Source of the DNA: Oopsacas minuta
Lineage: Eukaryota; Porifera; Hexactinellida; Lyssacinosida; Leucopsacidae
Assembly (NCBI GenBank): GCA_024704765.1
Contig: JAKMXF010000166.1
Coordinates: 124,001-188,000 of the forward strand
Reading direction: 5' to 3'
DNA length: 64,000 nucleotides
In this document: positions 9,424 through 19,900 of the stretch, in pieces
How the letters are laid out: each line of letters begins with the position of its first letter
How positions within the stretch are numbered: position 1 is the stretch's first letter
Notes under the pieces: generated by a model
The model's input: the letters and a program-made list of their open reading frames with translations, nothing else
Databases searched by the model: none
Told to the model about the DNA's origin: nothing
Translations under genes and position numbers: made by a program

Positions 9424-11010
9424 TCAATTCTTATTCCGGTCTTTGTGAGGATCTTTCCTACCGCCGGCTGGAGGGATTATCTTTCCAGTCGGAACAGAAA
9501 ATCTGGGTCTAGTCTTCTCGATAAATCTACTTTCAGTGTTCCACTCCCTACCTGTAGGTTTATGTAGTGTACTTTCAAAGTGAGATTGGCTCTGGAAGGG
9601 GAACGGCACTTTTATAACTTGATGTTTCCTCAAATCATCTTTACGTTCATCATTCAAAATCACGAGTGGAAGATTGAATTTAGCTTTTGGCCTAGGTTTT
9701 TTAGACTTTTTCTTCATTTCCTTTTTAGAAAATTTCTTATTCTCAATGTTTCCATCTTTACCTGCCCATCTACCCCATCCAGGTAGCGAGTCAGATTCTT
9801 CTAACTCTTCAGTTTCCTTTTGTTCCTTCTCATCCATAAAATCTAGAGTTATATCATCATATGCAAAAGCTGCAGCTACATCATCTTTGTTGAAACCTGA
9901 CTCATTCAATTGAGATTCTAACCATTTATTGTCACTAGTATCCCTACTTTCTTTATCTTCCGAAAGCAAGAGCACTGAATCTTGCTGTGGTTTAAGCCAT
10001 GGGTTCTTAGAATTTGAGATAAACCTAGAAATCTCTGAAATACCCTCTGTTGTATCGGGATGTTCAGTATCGCTATCATCATTAACCTGTGTTCTGGGAT
10101 GTTTTTTCATTTCTCTAGCAACTTCTTTTTGTTTGTGTAAAATATTCCTAGCATTTTTATCATTAAAATTTATTTTATTTAGCCTTTTTATCCATTTTGA
10201 TCCATGTGTGTGTTTGAGTGTGACTCTTTCCCGTATCCTCACTCTCTCAAGCTTGTCCTCGTTATTATCAAAATATGCATTCTTAAATTTCTCTTTTCTC
10301 TTCATTTTATGAAAATGTTTACTTTTAATTCGTTTTTCGCGTTTACACTTTGCTTCGTATTTTGACAGTAGAATTCGGAATCGTTTCAGTTCTGTCCTAC
10401 GCATCCTGGCTTCTTCAAGAGATACTTTCTCTAAAGCTCTTTGTTCAGCAATACTAAGTTCTGTATCTTTAAAATCAATAGAATTTACGTTATCACTTAC
10501 CATACCTAGCAATTTCTTCTCTAACAAGGAATTTGGCCTAAAATTGCTTGCAATGTCTTGTGTGGTTGTGATAGGATTGTACCTTGGCTCATCAAAAGTA
10601 AGAAATTGTGCTTGATTATTCGTAGTAACAAAGTGTTCCCATTTCCCTACAGCTTTGTTAGTATTCGTAGATGCAGCAATACGTAATGCACGAGATGACA
10701 CAGGTATTGATGTAGGTTTTTTAGTTACTTTAGATCGCTGAGCGATTGGGTCAAGATTTTTAGCTAAGTTTGAAATGCGTTCAGTATTTACTGTTTTGAG
10801 TACATCTTTCATGGATAATTTAGAATTTATATCCTTTCTACTTTTATTTATGACTCTTTTGTTGTGTATTTTACGATATATTTTGAGGAGATTTGAATTT
10901 TCATCTTGAGTTCCTTTTAATATTTCTTCTTTATCATTTGGCTGCTCTTTTCCAGTATTCAGCGGAGTGAGAGTGGTTCCCTGTAGGAGTTGTTCTAGAC
11001 ATTCAGTCAT
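9424..11010 (-). CDS. UTP14: U3 snoRNA-associated protein UTP14
   Basis: A nucleolar component of the small-subunit processome, needed for early 18S rRNA processing; in yeast it activates the helicase Dhr1. The 528-aa single-exon protein starts at the ATG 11010-11008; a GTG two codons upstream is not needed. Family marks are the KWEHFVTTNNQAQFLTF segment (yeast/human KW-x-PxVxxNRxAExLxF-like), long Lys/Arg/Glu-rich helices in the middle, the PGWGRWAG motif near residue 415, and the conserved tail with KVPFPF, SxxxFESTLHKPTGREWNT and TRPRFSVPTGKIIPP. It is shorter than the human proteins (about 770 aa), mostly through a smaller acidic N-terminus. It ends about 115 bp downstream of nothing on its own strand but starts 122 bp from the end of TDP2, so the two are tightly packed in tandem. 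Confidence 0.92.
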   Translation of the reverse strand: MTECLEQLLQGTTLTPLNTGKEQPNDKEEILKGTQDENSNLLKIYRKIHNKRVINKSRKDINSKLSMKDVLKTVNTERISNLAKNLDPIAQRSKVTKKPTSIPVSSRALRIAASTNTNKAVGKWEHFVTTNNQAQFLTFDEPRYNPITTTQDIASNFRPNSLLEKKLLGMVSDNVNSIDFKDTELSIAEQRALEKVSLEEARMRRTELKRFRILLSKYEAKCKREKRIKSKHFHKMKRKEKFKNAYFDNNEDKLERVRIRERVTLKHTHGSKWIKRLNKINFNDKNARNILHKQKEVAREMKKHPRTQVNDDSDTEHPDTTEGISEISRFISNSKNPWLKPQQDSVLLLSEDKESRDTSDNKWLESQLNESGFNKDDVAAAFAYDDITLDFMDEKEQKETEELEESDSLPGWGRWAGKDGNIENKKFSKKEMKKKSKKPRPKAKFNLPLVILNDERKDDLRKHQVIKVPFPFQSQSHFESTLHKPTGREWNTESRFIEKTRPRFSVPTGKIIPPAGGRKDPHKDRNKN

Positions 11011-11131
11011 GTTCACTTTTATAATAAATTGACATTAAATATCGTTAAAATATAATACAGAATAAAGTGCATCAACATTGTAGAATGATTATTTAAAGTA
11101 TCATTGAATGTATAATCTGAAGTTATAAACA

Positions 11132-11983
11132 TTAAAATATTAGCATAAAACCAGCACATATGCCCCAGTGATCACTAGGGAATCTCCCACAAGGCAATTT
11201 CTCCTTTCCAACCAACTCAAACTTCATTGGTAATACCTGCATACCAACAGCTAGTCCATCAGGATGTGAAAACAATAATCGATCGAAACGAAGCTTAGCT
11301 TTAAAATGTACTCCTAGATTATTATTAACACTGGTATCCCATGTATATTCGTGTTCCTTCTCACTCCCCATGTACTCCCATACATCTTGTATAGCAGGGG
11401 ATAGTCCAGCTTCCTTCACATCCTCATCTCTGAGATTCAAATCACCACCGAAAATACATGGAATATTCAGCTTACTAATCAAGTTACTCATTAAACCCAA
11501 TTGATCACGTCTTATTAACGTAGGTCCGATATCTTTAGTGCTTTCTAGATGTGTAGTGATAACACGTATTGGTTGATTCGAACAGATAGATACGTCACAG
11601 AAGATGTAATGTCGCCCCATTATCGAGCCTTGAAATGGAATAGTTCCATGCTCCCCAGCTACTTTAACTCTATCTTTAAGCAGTAGAATAGCATTGTAAT
11701 ACGTGGACGTGTATCTACAAAAAATACACTTATATGCTATGCATCTTTTTGCTATCAGTAAATGTGATTGTGGAACAACCTCTTGCAGGAATACTATGTC
11801 TGGTTTATGAGTATTTATCAACTGAATTACTGCTAAACTACGTTCTTGCAAGTCTTTGCCATCTAAACCGTCAATATTCCAGGATAACAAGGTAAAGTTT
11901 TGTAACTGAGAGTCATCCGAGGAAGATTTGGAAGTGACACTTTGTTCAACTTCTATATTGGTATCTTGTATGGAACAAGCCAT
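11132..11983 (-). CDS. TDP2: Tyrosyl-DNA phosphodiesterase 2
   Basis: Removes 5'-phosphotyrosyl adducts left by trapped topoisomerase II, in the nucleus. The 283-aa protein is an exonuclease-endonuclease-phosphatase fold with all signature blocks: SWNIDGLD (metal-site Asn), FLQEV (Glu), TTHLES, GGDLNLRD (catalytic Asp) and a C-terminal SDHWG (catalytic His). The vertebrate enzyme (about 360 aa) has an N-terminal UBA-like domain of roughly 100 residues; here only about 27 residues, Ser-rich, precede the catalytic domain, so that domain is missing. The ATG at 11983 is the first in frame. No intron. A separate upstream exon carrying a UBA domain cannot be excluded, but none is visible. Confidence 0.93.
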   Translation of the reverse strand: MACSIQDTNIEVEQSVTSKSSSDDSQLQNFTLLSWNIDGLDGKDLQERSLAVIQLINTHKPDIVFLQEVVPQSHLLIAKRCIAYKCIFCRYTSTYYNAILLLKDRVKVAGEHGTIPFQGSIMGRHYIFCDVSICSNQPIRVITTHLESTKDIGPTLIRRDQLGLMSNLISKLNIPCIFGGDLNLRDEDVKEAGLSPAIQDVWEYMGSEKEHEYTWDTSVNNNLGVHFKAKLRFDRLLFSHPDGLAVGMQVLPMKFELVGKEKLPCGRFPSDHWGICAGFMLIF

Positions 11984-12505
11984 ATTCGTGATATATATAT
12001 GAATATATACTTTAATGAAAATATAATTATATACTTGTCAATTTTCAAAATACCAAAATTTTACCAGTGGGATGATCAGAAAAATATTTGTTTTCAAAGT
12101 ATTTCCCCTTCAACTACAAAACAACGAAACTTCCAATCGAAATACGTATTTCTGATCAAAATCTCATAATTTTGAATCGTTTGAATTGATGCAAAACATA
12201 ACAAAATTGTTCAATAAAGTGAGACATAAAGATCTGGACAATCAACCAATAATAATAATAATAAGAAGAATAATAAGAATAATAAGAATTTGTTGTGGCT
12301 TAATAGGTAATATACGTAGTATTATTAGAAAAACCATTTCTAACACTCATTGATAATACAATGTAATATTAACCGCGGTAATACTCGAATAAACGCTGTG
12401 TTACTATTTCAAGTCAATTTATGTTGGAATTGGCTTAGTTTTGATAAAAGTATTCACACTGTTTGGGAAAGTTTATCAAGCTTAAATGTAGTAGGAAAGT
12501 TCTAT
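11984..12505. other. Intergenic region between TDP2 and UBAC1
   Basis: About 520 bp, very AT-rich. It contains the (AAT)n-like run at 12249-12289 and short ORFs without support. It should hold the TDP2 promoter and the UBAC1 3' end. Confidence 0.5.
12249..12289. repeat. Imperfect (AAT)n/(AAG) microsatellite
   Basis: A run of AAT units interspersed with AAG, about 41 bp, in the intergenic DNA upstream of TDP2. Confidence 0.85.
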
Positions 12506-14114
12506 TTAAGTGTTTTTTATTCGACCCCCATGACCGATAGTAATCTGTGAAATATGCAAGAGAAGTGGCCCAACTTCTGGGTCGTTAAAATACTGAGAAA
12601 CCAATTCTGGGTTCCGTAGCATGTCCTCTAGGACCTGTAGATTATGAGGACTAGTGAGACCTAGTTGTACCACAGGGTCACTGAAGAGGTCTTTATAAAG
12701 TTTGGAGTTTTTTGATAATCTCATTGTAGATAGAGGTTCTGTCTTTTCTCCTAATAACCACTCACAAGCTTCCTGTTGATTATTCCCCGTGAGTTGTAGC
12801 GCATGAATTATGTCCTCCTCTTTAAACCCCATATCTTTAAGATTCCGTAAGGCCTGTGAGTCTATACAGCGAGATTTCACACCTTTTACACTTGATGTAG
12901 GAGATGTTCTCTTTTTACTGGGTAGGGTATCATGTTTGTTTGGTACTGACTTAGTAGAGGGGTTAGGTCCAACCACTGGGATATCAGCTGAGCTGTTTCT
13001 CACTAACCAATCAGTTGCTTGTGATACTTCCATCTTATTGAGTTGAAGAGCGTGTATAGCTCTAGCTCTTGAATATCCCATGCTAGTCAAGGTCTGTACT
13101 GCATGACTATCAACCTAACGGATGTATGTACAGTAGAACTCGGTTAGTAAGTAATTATTCCAACCAAACGGAATATCATTCTTGTACTATAATTTGTATA
13201 TGAAGAATATTGTGATAAGACGTAAGCGTTTAGGTACTACATTTGTTTCCCGAGGGGGTTTTACTAGCATAATGTGTATTTTATTGTATAATAGTAAACT
13301 GTCCTGTATGCATATTAAGCTTATAATTATATCCCCATAGGAACCATTTAAATAACTATTAGGTCTTATTAGATAATATTCGATATAGTAGACTAACCTC
13401 GTAGCCTTGAGCTCCAACAGCTAGCTCATCCTCAGGGCCAGATTCCATCTCTTCAACAGTCTCATCATTATCATAACACTCCCCTCTAGCTCCACACAGC
13501 TGTTCAGCTGACTGTAACAGATAAGCTGAGTCTATGAGGGTCAGGAGGATACGTCTTAGATCCCGGAAGAAATCGGTAGCGTCTGGTGGTACACGGACAC
13601 TGGGTTTAGTGAGAGGAGCTTTAGGGAGATGTTTCGTAGCCCGATTTATTGTGGACTTGTTAGGACCGTTTGGACAGGGGTAAGAAGGGATGGCACCGTT
13701 TCTAGGATTCTCCCTCTTGGGTAGAAGGAGTATACAATCCTGATGCTGAATATTCTGAGATCTGAGACATAGATTGTCAGCGAGAGGGCGACCTGAGTGA
13801 TGTACTGCTCTACAATTCTTTAATTTAGCTCCGTCTAGAGAACTACTAGCTTTCTTCTTCAACATTGACAGTCTCTCAGTTGGACTAATTTTTAATTGTA
13901 CATTTCTGCCTTTCAAATCTGAGATATTCAACGTTATCGTTTTGTGATTAGGGGGGGGAGTACTGTTAGTAGGGGTTGAGGGGGTGGTATATATGTCCTC
14001 AGGGTAGCTGGAGGTAGGAGAGGACTGAGATGAGGCCAAATGGTGGGTAGAGGGAATAATTGATATATTCATTTTGTCGTGAACATTACCTTTAGTGGTC
14101 AAAGCTGTAGCCAT
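12506..14114 (-). CDS. UBAC1: Ubiquitin-associated domain-containing protein 1 (KPC2)
   Basis: The non-catalytic partner of the E3 ligase KPC1/RNF123, which shuttles ubiquitinated clients to the proteasome. Two exons, 14114-13398 and 13114-12506, are joined in phase 0 (donor GAG|GTTAGT, acceptor GTTAG|GTT) and give 441 aa, close to the human 405. Domains in order: a Ser/Pro-rich start, a ubiquitin-like domain (ITLNISDLKGRNVQLKISPT, residues about 63-130), two UBA domains (MGYSRARAIHALQLN and MGFKEEDIIHALQLTGNN), and an STI1-like C-terminus with DPVVQLGL, LEDMLRNPELVSQYFNDPEVGPLL. The intron (13115-13397) contains a pogo-like element. Identification rests on the full UBL-UBA-UBA-STI1 order, so confidence is high. 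Confidence 0.9.
13131..13266. mobile_element. Possible pogo-like MITE in the UBAC1 intron
   Basis: The left end, CAGTAGAACTCGGTTAGTAA after TA at 13129-13130, resembles Tigger/pogo termini. The right end (GGGGGTTTTACTAG) is a degraded inverse. It fills much of the 283-bp intron. Confidence 0.4.
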
Positions 14115-14872
14115 CTGTCTATTATATCTATCACAGCTTAATACAAATATTGAAGGAAATTTACATAATATTCTATTTCAACGAAAAGCTAGCAAATAAA
14201 TAGTCATTTAACACATAGGGAATTAGATAGGATTTTGCACTAAATTTCAAAGGTCAAAGAGCGTTTAGGCAATAACATATGTGTATTACATTACAACATA
14301 AGACATACATTTGATTCAGTGTAGAGAGGGCATACTCGTGAATTGGTGCAAGTATTTCTGCATTCTGATATACCATATAAGATAATATTATCTACCACGA
14401 GGTAATTATAATGGTTTGAATACTAAAATTATACAAGAAAGTAAAGCGATAAAGATATTTTCATCTTTGGATGAGTTTTAAGGGATAATTTGATGGATTA
14501 AAAGTCGGTTAAATCCAGGTTTCACTAGTTGTGCAAGTGCTCTAGCATGTTAACTCCAATTATGCTGTAAGGTAATTATATCCTTTTGTATAATTAGAAA
14601 AGTTCACACAAATATTTCATTCGTGAAAAATTAGTCTATGAAATTAATTATACAAACTAGCTGTCACTAGCTAGTAAGATATTGAAGTGCAAAACTTGTG
14701 TAAACACTTTACAATAATTCTAAGAACTAAAACATTGCTCAACACTAATCAAAATAATTGCAATCACAATCCATTTAATTACCTATAAGACTGCTAGTAT
14801 AACCCACATTATATAATTAACTAACCTACCTCAGTATATCTAACCACAGATATTCGTATGCTTAAAATACCA
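14115..14872. other. Intergenic region between UBAC1 and PRKCSH
   Basis: About 760 bp of AT-rich DNA. It includes the UBAC1 promoter side and the PRKCSH 3' end. I see no repeats, RNA genes or ORFs of note. Confidence 0.5.
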
Positions 14873-16423
14873 TTACAGTTCATCGTGTCGGTGTAGTCTA
14901 CTTTCGGCCAGGGACTCTTTACAACCAGCTGGAGTTCTGAAGTAAAATAAATATTGACAGCGATCAGGTTCGTCTACTGATATCAATTCAGAACTGCTTC
15001 CACAAAGCACGATAACCTTTGTATTACGTTCTGGTCCGTTCCAACAACGTTCACCCTTGTTGTACATCATTGCTTCGTGTTTATGCTCGGTGTTTTCCCA
15101 TTCCCCCCACACCCCTAAAGAAGTTTCCCTCCCTCCACTCTTAGGTCTTTGTACTACTTTATTGAAAGGACAGAGTTCATATGTATATTCACGATCATCT
15201 CTTGAAAAACATTTCTCTGATATAGGATAAAATTCATGATCATTGCCTAAATCGAGTGTGAGGAATTTGTTAATTTCTGCTATTTTCCCTTGAATATCGT
15301 CATGCACTCGTTTGGCATCATCATACAAACGTCTTGTCTGATCAGCTGTTGCGATAAGAGCATTAGTCTCTGCATCAAACTCTATATTAATCTCTTCACT
15401 ATCTGAGGGAGGAGGCGCTTCATCTTCAAATGGTTCATCATCAGATTCAGAATTCTCTTCTGCTTCCTGATCATTCCCATTTGCGGATTGAAGTTTAGGG
15501 ACACGGGTCTCCTTCCCTTGCTTAATAGCGTGTATAATCTCATCTTGTTTTCTCTGGAAAGCTCTATTAACAGCTTGGTATTCTCCCCAATGCTTAGTAA
15601 ACTCCTGATCAGTAACACCACCCTCTAGTTCCTCTCCAAACAAGACTCTCAGCTCTGCTTCATCTGCAACTCCATCTCCATTAGTATCTAGTTCAGATCG
15701 TGTCTTCAACTCTTCAGTACTAACTAGAGTGTCTCCATTCGTATCAATCTCATTGAATACTCCAGATATTTTATTCTGTAGTGCTTCTTGCTTCAGAGCC
15801 TCAGCAATTTCTTTATGTCTTTCTTTAGCTTCATTAGCCAACTCTTCGGCATCATTCTTAGCTAATTCTGCCTTGTACATCTCATCACTAGCATTTTCTA
15901 TCTCATCTTTCAGTATGACAAGTTCTTCATTCTTTTCTACACGTTTGTGCACAGCTAACTCAATGAACTCTAGTTTCTGCCGATAACCTTCTTGGTGGAT
16001 AATCTCGTACTTCTTTAATCTATCAATTTCTTGACGACCCTTCTCAACACAAGTGTTTTCACAGAGAAGTCCAGAAGGAGATTTGTACTCATCAGTCCCA
16101 TCACAACAATCACAGAATCCATCATTCACGAGGCGAGATGGAATTGTCTTAGGTCGAAAAGCAGAATTTATGCAATAGAATTCTCCATTAGGACATGCTG
16201 CAGTGCTTGGTTCATCCGAACCATCAGGGCAATCACAGAAGTCATCGTTAACATGAGAGAATGGAAACGTAAACGAGTAATCTTTACAAGTGAAATATCC
16301 GTCTGAATTTTCGTAAAATACTTTCTGTGATGGAGCAACTCCAACTATTTGAACGGGAGAGCTTTGCATTGGTGAACAGAGAAGAGTTGTAATTAGTGGG
16401 AATAAGATTAATATTAGTTTCAT
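14873..16423 (-). CDS. PRKCSH: Glucosidase II subunit beta
   Basis: The regulatory subunit that holds glucosidase II in the ER lumen and presents N-glycans for trimming of the inner glucoses in the calnexin cycle. The 516-aa protein has a signal peptide (about residues 1-16), two LDLa-like cysteine modules with NDDFCDCPDGSDEP and NDGFCDCCDGTDEY (residues about 45-125), a coiled coil (about 130-220), an EF-hand pair with DTNGDTLVSTEEL and DTNGDGVADEAEL (about 225-260), a Glu/Asp-rich linker (about 315-345), a MRH lectin domain (about 390-500; GVWGEW, YNKGERCWNGPxR, DEPDRCQYLFYFRTPAGC) and a C-terminal HDEL retrieval signal. Length matches the human protein (about 528 aa). It is encoded in one exon, whereas vertebrate orthologs have many. 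Confidence 0.97.
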   Translation of the reverse strand: MKLILILFPLITTLLCSPMQSSPVQIVGVAPSQKVFYENSDGYFTCKDYSFTFPFSHVNDDFCDCPDGSDEPSTAACPNGEFYCINSAFRPKTIPSRLVNDGFCDCCDGTDEYKSPSGLLCENTCVEKGRQEIDRLKKYEIIHQEGYRQKLEFIELAVHKRVEKNEELVILKDEIENASDEMYKAELAKNDAEELANEAKERHKEIAEALKQEALQNKISGVFNEIDTNGDTLVSTEELKTRSELDTNGDGVADEAELRVLFGEELEGGVTDQEFTKHWGEYQAVNRAFQRKQDEIIHAIKQGKETRVPKLQSANGNDQEAEENSESDDEPFEDEAPPPSDSEEINIEFDAETNALIATADQTRRLYDDAKRVHDDIQGKIAEINKFLTLDLGNDHEFYPISEKCFSRDDREYTYELCPFNKVVQRPKSGGRETSLGVWGEWENTEHKHEAMMYNKGERCWNGPERNTKVIVLCGSSSELISVDEPDRCQYLFYFRTPAGCKESLAESRLHRHDEL

Positions 16424-16982
16424 ACTGTATTTGTGGGAATTCAGGCTACGAAATAACCAAACAAATATTAGTTACAATAGATAAATAGAAAAATACAACA
16501 TGATGCTTATTGTGTTACACAGGTATGCAAGCCGTTAGTCAGGAATATTAGGTTGCATAAAATCTAGTCCAATCGAGTTGTAAGTTTTTCTATATCTAAT
16601 CTTTCTATAAAACGTAATGTTTCGTTCATTTAAATATCCCACGATTAATTTCTAGGGCGTAACTAGTATTGAGTCAGAGGAAGTAGTTGCCTCCTCGCTT
16701 TTTCGGGCGTTCCCTCATCTTCCTATTGTAATCGCTATTATATTGAGGCAAATATCCATTCTTACCTCCTCGCTCCAGGAACTCTAGTTACGCCCCGGAA
16801 ATTATATTACTAATAAGCACGTTAAAATAATACTATACCTGATGAGGAAAATCCAATCTTGGTGAACAATTATTACAACAATTCCAAATTAAAATTGAAG
16901 CAAATTAAATCGTTTCATCCAAAAGCCAACAGATATAATTGAATATAGAAGAAGCGATTATCGTTGTAGTGAAATGATAAAA
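16424..16982. other. Intergenic region between PRKCSH and the TPR gene
   Basis: About 560 bp. It contains the MITE at 16648-16802; the remainder is AT-rich without visible features. Confidence 0.5.
16648..16802. mobile_element. 155-bp MITE with GGGCGTAACTAG termini
   Basis: The left end ATTTCTAGGGCGTAACTAG and the inverse of the right end ATTTCCGGGGCGTAACTAG differ at two positions. TA flanks both sides (16646-16647 and 16803-16804). The interior is GC-richer than its surroundings and also shows a partial inverse repeat (TTGCCTCCTCGC and TTACCTCCTCGC are direct). Confidence 0.7.
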
Positions 16983-19900
16983 TTATAAATGCGAGTTGAG
17001 TAGAGTTTCAATAGCTTGCTCTACAATTGTAGAATTATTACTCCCAATATTCAGAGCTTGTTGATAGCTATCATAAGCTAATTGCTTATCTTCAGAGAGT
17101 ATATAGTGGTGGGCCTTATTCAAGAAAATATGTGAAAAATTAGGATTTCCATCTTCTGCCAGTTTCAAATCTTCCAAGCTATCTTTCTTTCTATTCAGTA
17201 ACAATCTAGCTACACTCCTGTTGATTAATATATGCTCATCAGTTTTAAATTCGGGTAAAATAGCTTTGCTAAATGTCTGCTCACATTCTATGTACAGTTT
17301 ATTTATTAGCAACAGAGTACCCGCGTTAAAAAACGCCAATTGGTATGTGGGATCTAGTTTGGTTGCAGCAATAAAGAATTCCATAGCTTGCTTAGGGTAT
17401 CTGCTGTAGAAATAAATTATCCCAGCTGAGTTCAGTATCTGAGGAGTTTTCTTATTCTTAATAGCCCTATCTATATCTAGTGTAGCAGCAAAAGTATCCT
17501 TCATTTGCAGACAAATAATGGCTTTACCTTCTAGTGCACACGGATTATTAGGATCTGATTCTAATGCATTAGTTAGATGGCGCCAAGCTTGTGCAAATTT
17601 ACCTTCAAATTGTAATAAGAAAGCTAGGTTAATCCTTGCCACAACGCATGTAGGATTCAAATGTATTGCTCTACAGAAGTCATTCTTTGATAACTGGAAA
17701 CCTGGTCTGTTCATATAATCCATGTAGATTGTACCTCTCCCGATAAATGCGTCTATACACGTGATATCTAATTCTAGCATCAAATTCATATAGTTAACAG
17801 CCTGGTTAACCTGTCCTAGTCTGTGTAGTGAAATACCAGTTGCTTGATATAGAGGGATAGCCAGATTCTTGCTTAACTTATCTCTTATAGCAAGATGCAT
17901 TGACACGAACTTAAAGTCATTCAAAGAATTAACATAGTCACGCAAGATAAAATACATTAACCCTCTATTTTGTACTATTTTAGCTTCTATAATGTTATCA
18001 GGACTAAGAGTATGTTTGCAAGATTCTAACAAGCATTGAGCGGTAGAATAATCATTGATAGCTTCCTGATAACTCCCTATAGAAGAATAACATAAACCTC
18101 TATTGTAATAGGCTAAATAGCAATTTGGATCTAAGGAAATGGTACGAGTTAGATCTTGAATGGCAGAGGGGAAAGATTTCAGGAAATATTTGAGAGTTCC
18201 ACGGTAGAAATAAGCACGAATAGAATCGCTCTCTAGTTCAATAGCTTCATTACAGTTGAGAATTGCTTTAGAAATTCTACCTTCCATAAAGTAGTAAGAA
18301 GCTCTTGCTAGATAAGCCTGGAAGAATTTATTGTTAAGTGCGAGTGACTTATTCAAATCTAGAATACCTTTCTTATTGTGAGGTGATTTGATAGAAGCTA
18401 ATCCTCTGAAGTAATAAGTTTCATGAGATTGTGGATAACAAGATAGAGATTCTGTTAACATTTCAATTGCTTTATTATTCCGTCCTAACGAATAAGCACA
18501 TATTCCTTGAAGAAATAGAATATTCGCGATTTTTCTGTTCTTACCTTCTACGTCAGTGCTTTTAGCAAGAAGCCGTTTGGCTATTGTCAAGTTCTCAAGT
18601 GCATGCTGATAGTTTTTGAGTTTAATAAGTGTTTTCCCGAGTAATACATACGAATCATATGATGGAATACCTCTAGAGGAATTCTCAAGTAATTCTAGAG
18701 CATCTTCATGTCTACCTAGAAAATTCTCTACAACAACTAATTGTAGAATAGAAGATTGTCCTGTATGACTTTTAACATAATTATCCCCAGGCTTAAGCTT
18801 ACGTGAATAGTATAGATGGTTCTTAGCAAGAGATAGCTTATCCATGTATAGCAATACTTTACCTCTAAGAATATGGTAGTTAGTATCATCTGGTGAGAGA
18901 TGAGAAGCTCTACTGTAGTCTAGCAGAGCAGATTTCAGCTCTGAGAGACAAAAATATGCATCTCCCCTACAGACATAAGTCTTAGCATTAATTGGATCTA
19001 AAGCGATGGACAATGTTAGATGGTAAATAGCTCTGTGGTAATCCTTACGATGTTTGTGATACATTAATCCAATGATAGTATGTCCTATAGCGAGGTTAGG
19101 CTGTAGTTTAATATAAGTTGAAAGGTCATGGAATGCTTCATCAAACAACTTAATACTCCTATACACAATTCCCCTATGTAGAATACTCTCAGTATTAACC
19201 TTATCAACATCCAATATAATAGCAGTGCTGAGATCACGAATAGCTTGCCAGGGCTCAGCTTTACGTAGCACACAGGCTCTATGATAGAACGCTAGGAATG
19301 AGGTAGGATCGTAATGAATAGCAGCTGAATAATCTTTGAGAGATTCAAAGCATGCGTGTAGCATGAAATAACATTTACCGCGTAACAATAGTGCAGCGAT
19401 ATTTCGCGGATCTGAGTGTAGAATAACCGATACATTGTCAAGAGCACTCTGATACATAGTTTTACTGATCTGGTAACGAACTGTCTTAAAAAGAACAAGA
19501 GTATTTGATTTATCCAACACCGCAGTTCGCTTTAGATCTTCCATCGCTAGTGTTGTATCTCCATTCTTCTCGTATATCTCTGAACGTAGCATTAATGCTT
19601 GTGTATCATCTGGATCCAGTGATATTGCAGAAGAAAAATCTTGTATTGCATTCGTATACAAACCAATATCACTGTACAGTGAACCTCGTAGTTTATAAGC
19701 TTGTATGTGTTTGGGATTAAGCATTAAGAGAGTGAGTAGATCTCTAAGTGCTGGGGTATTCAAACTATTTACATAGGATATTATAGCACGATACCATAAA
19801 GGCTCTCCATAGCCTGGCTCTAAATCTAAAGCTGAAGTGAAACAGTCGTATGCTTCTGTTAACCGACCTATAAGCCGCAGAATAATGCCTTTCTTGCATA

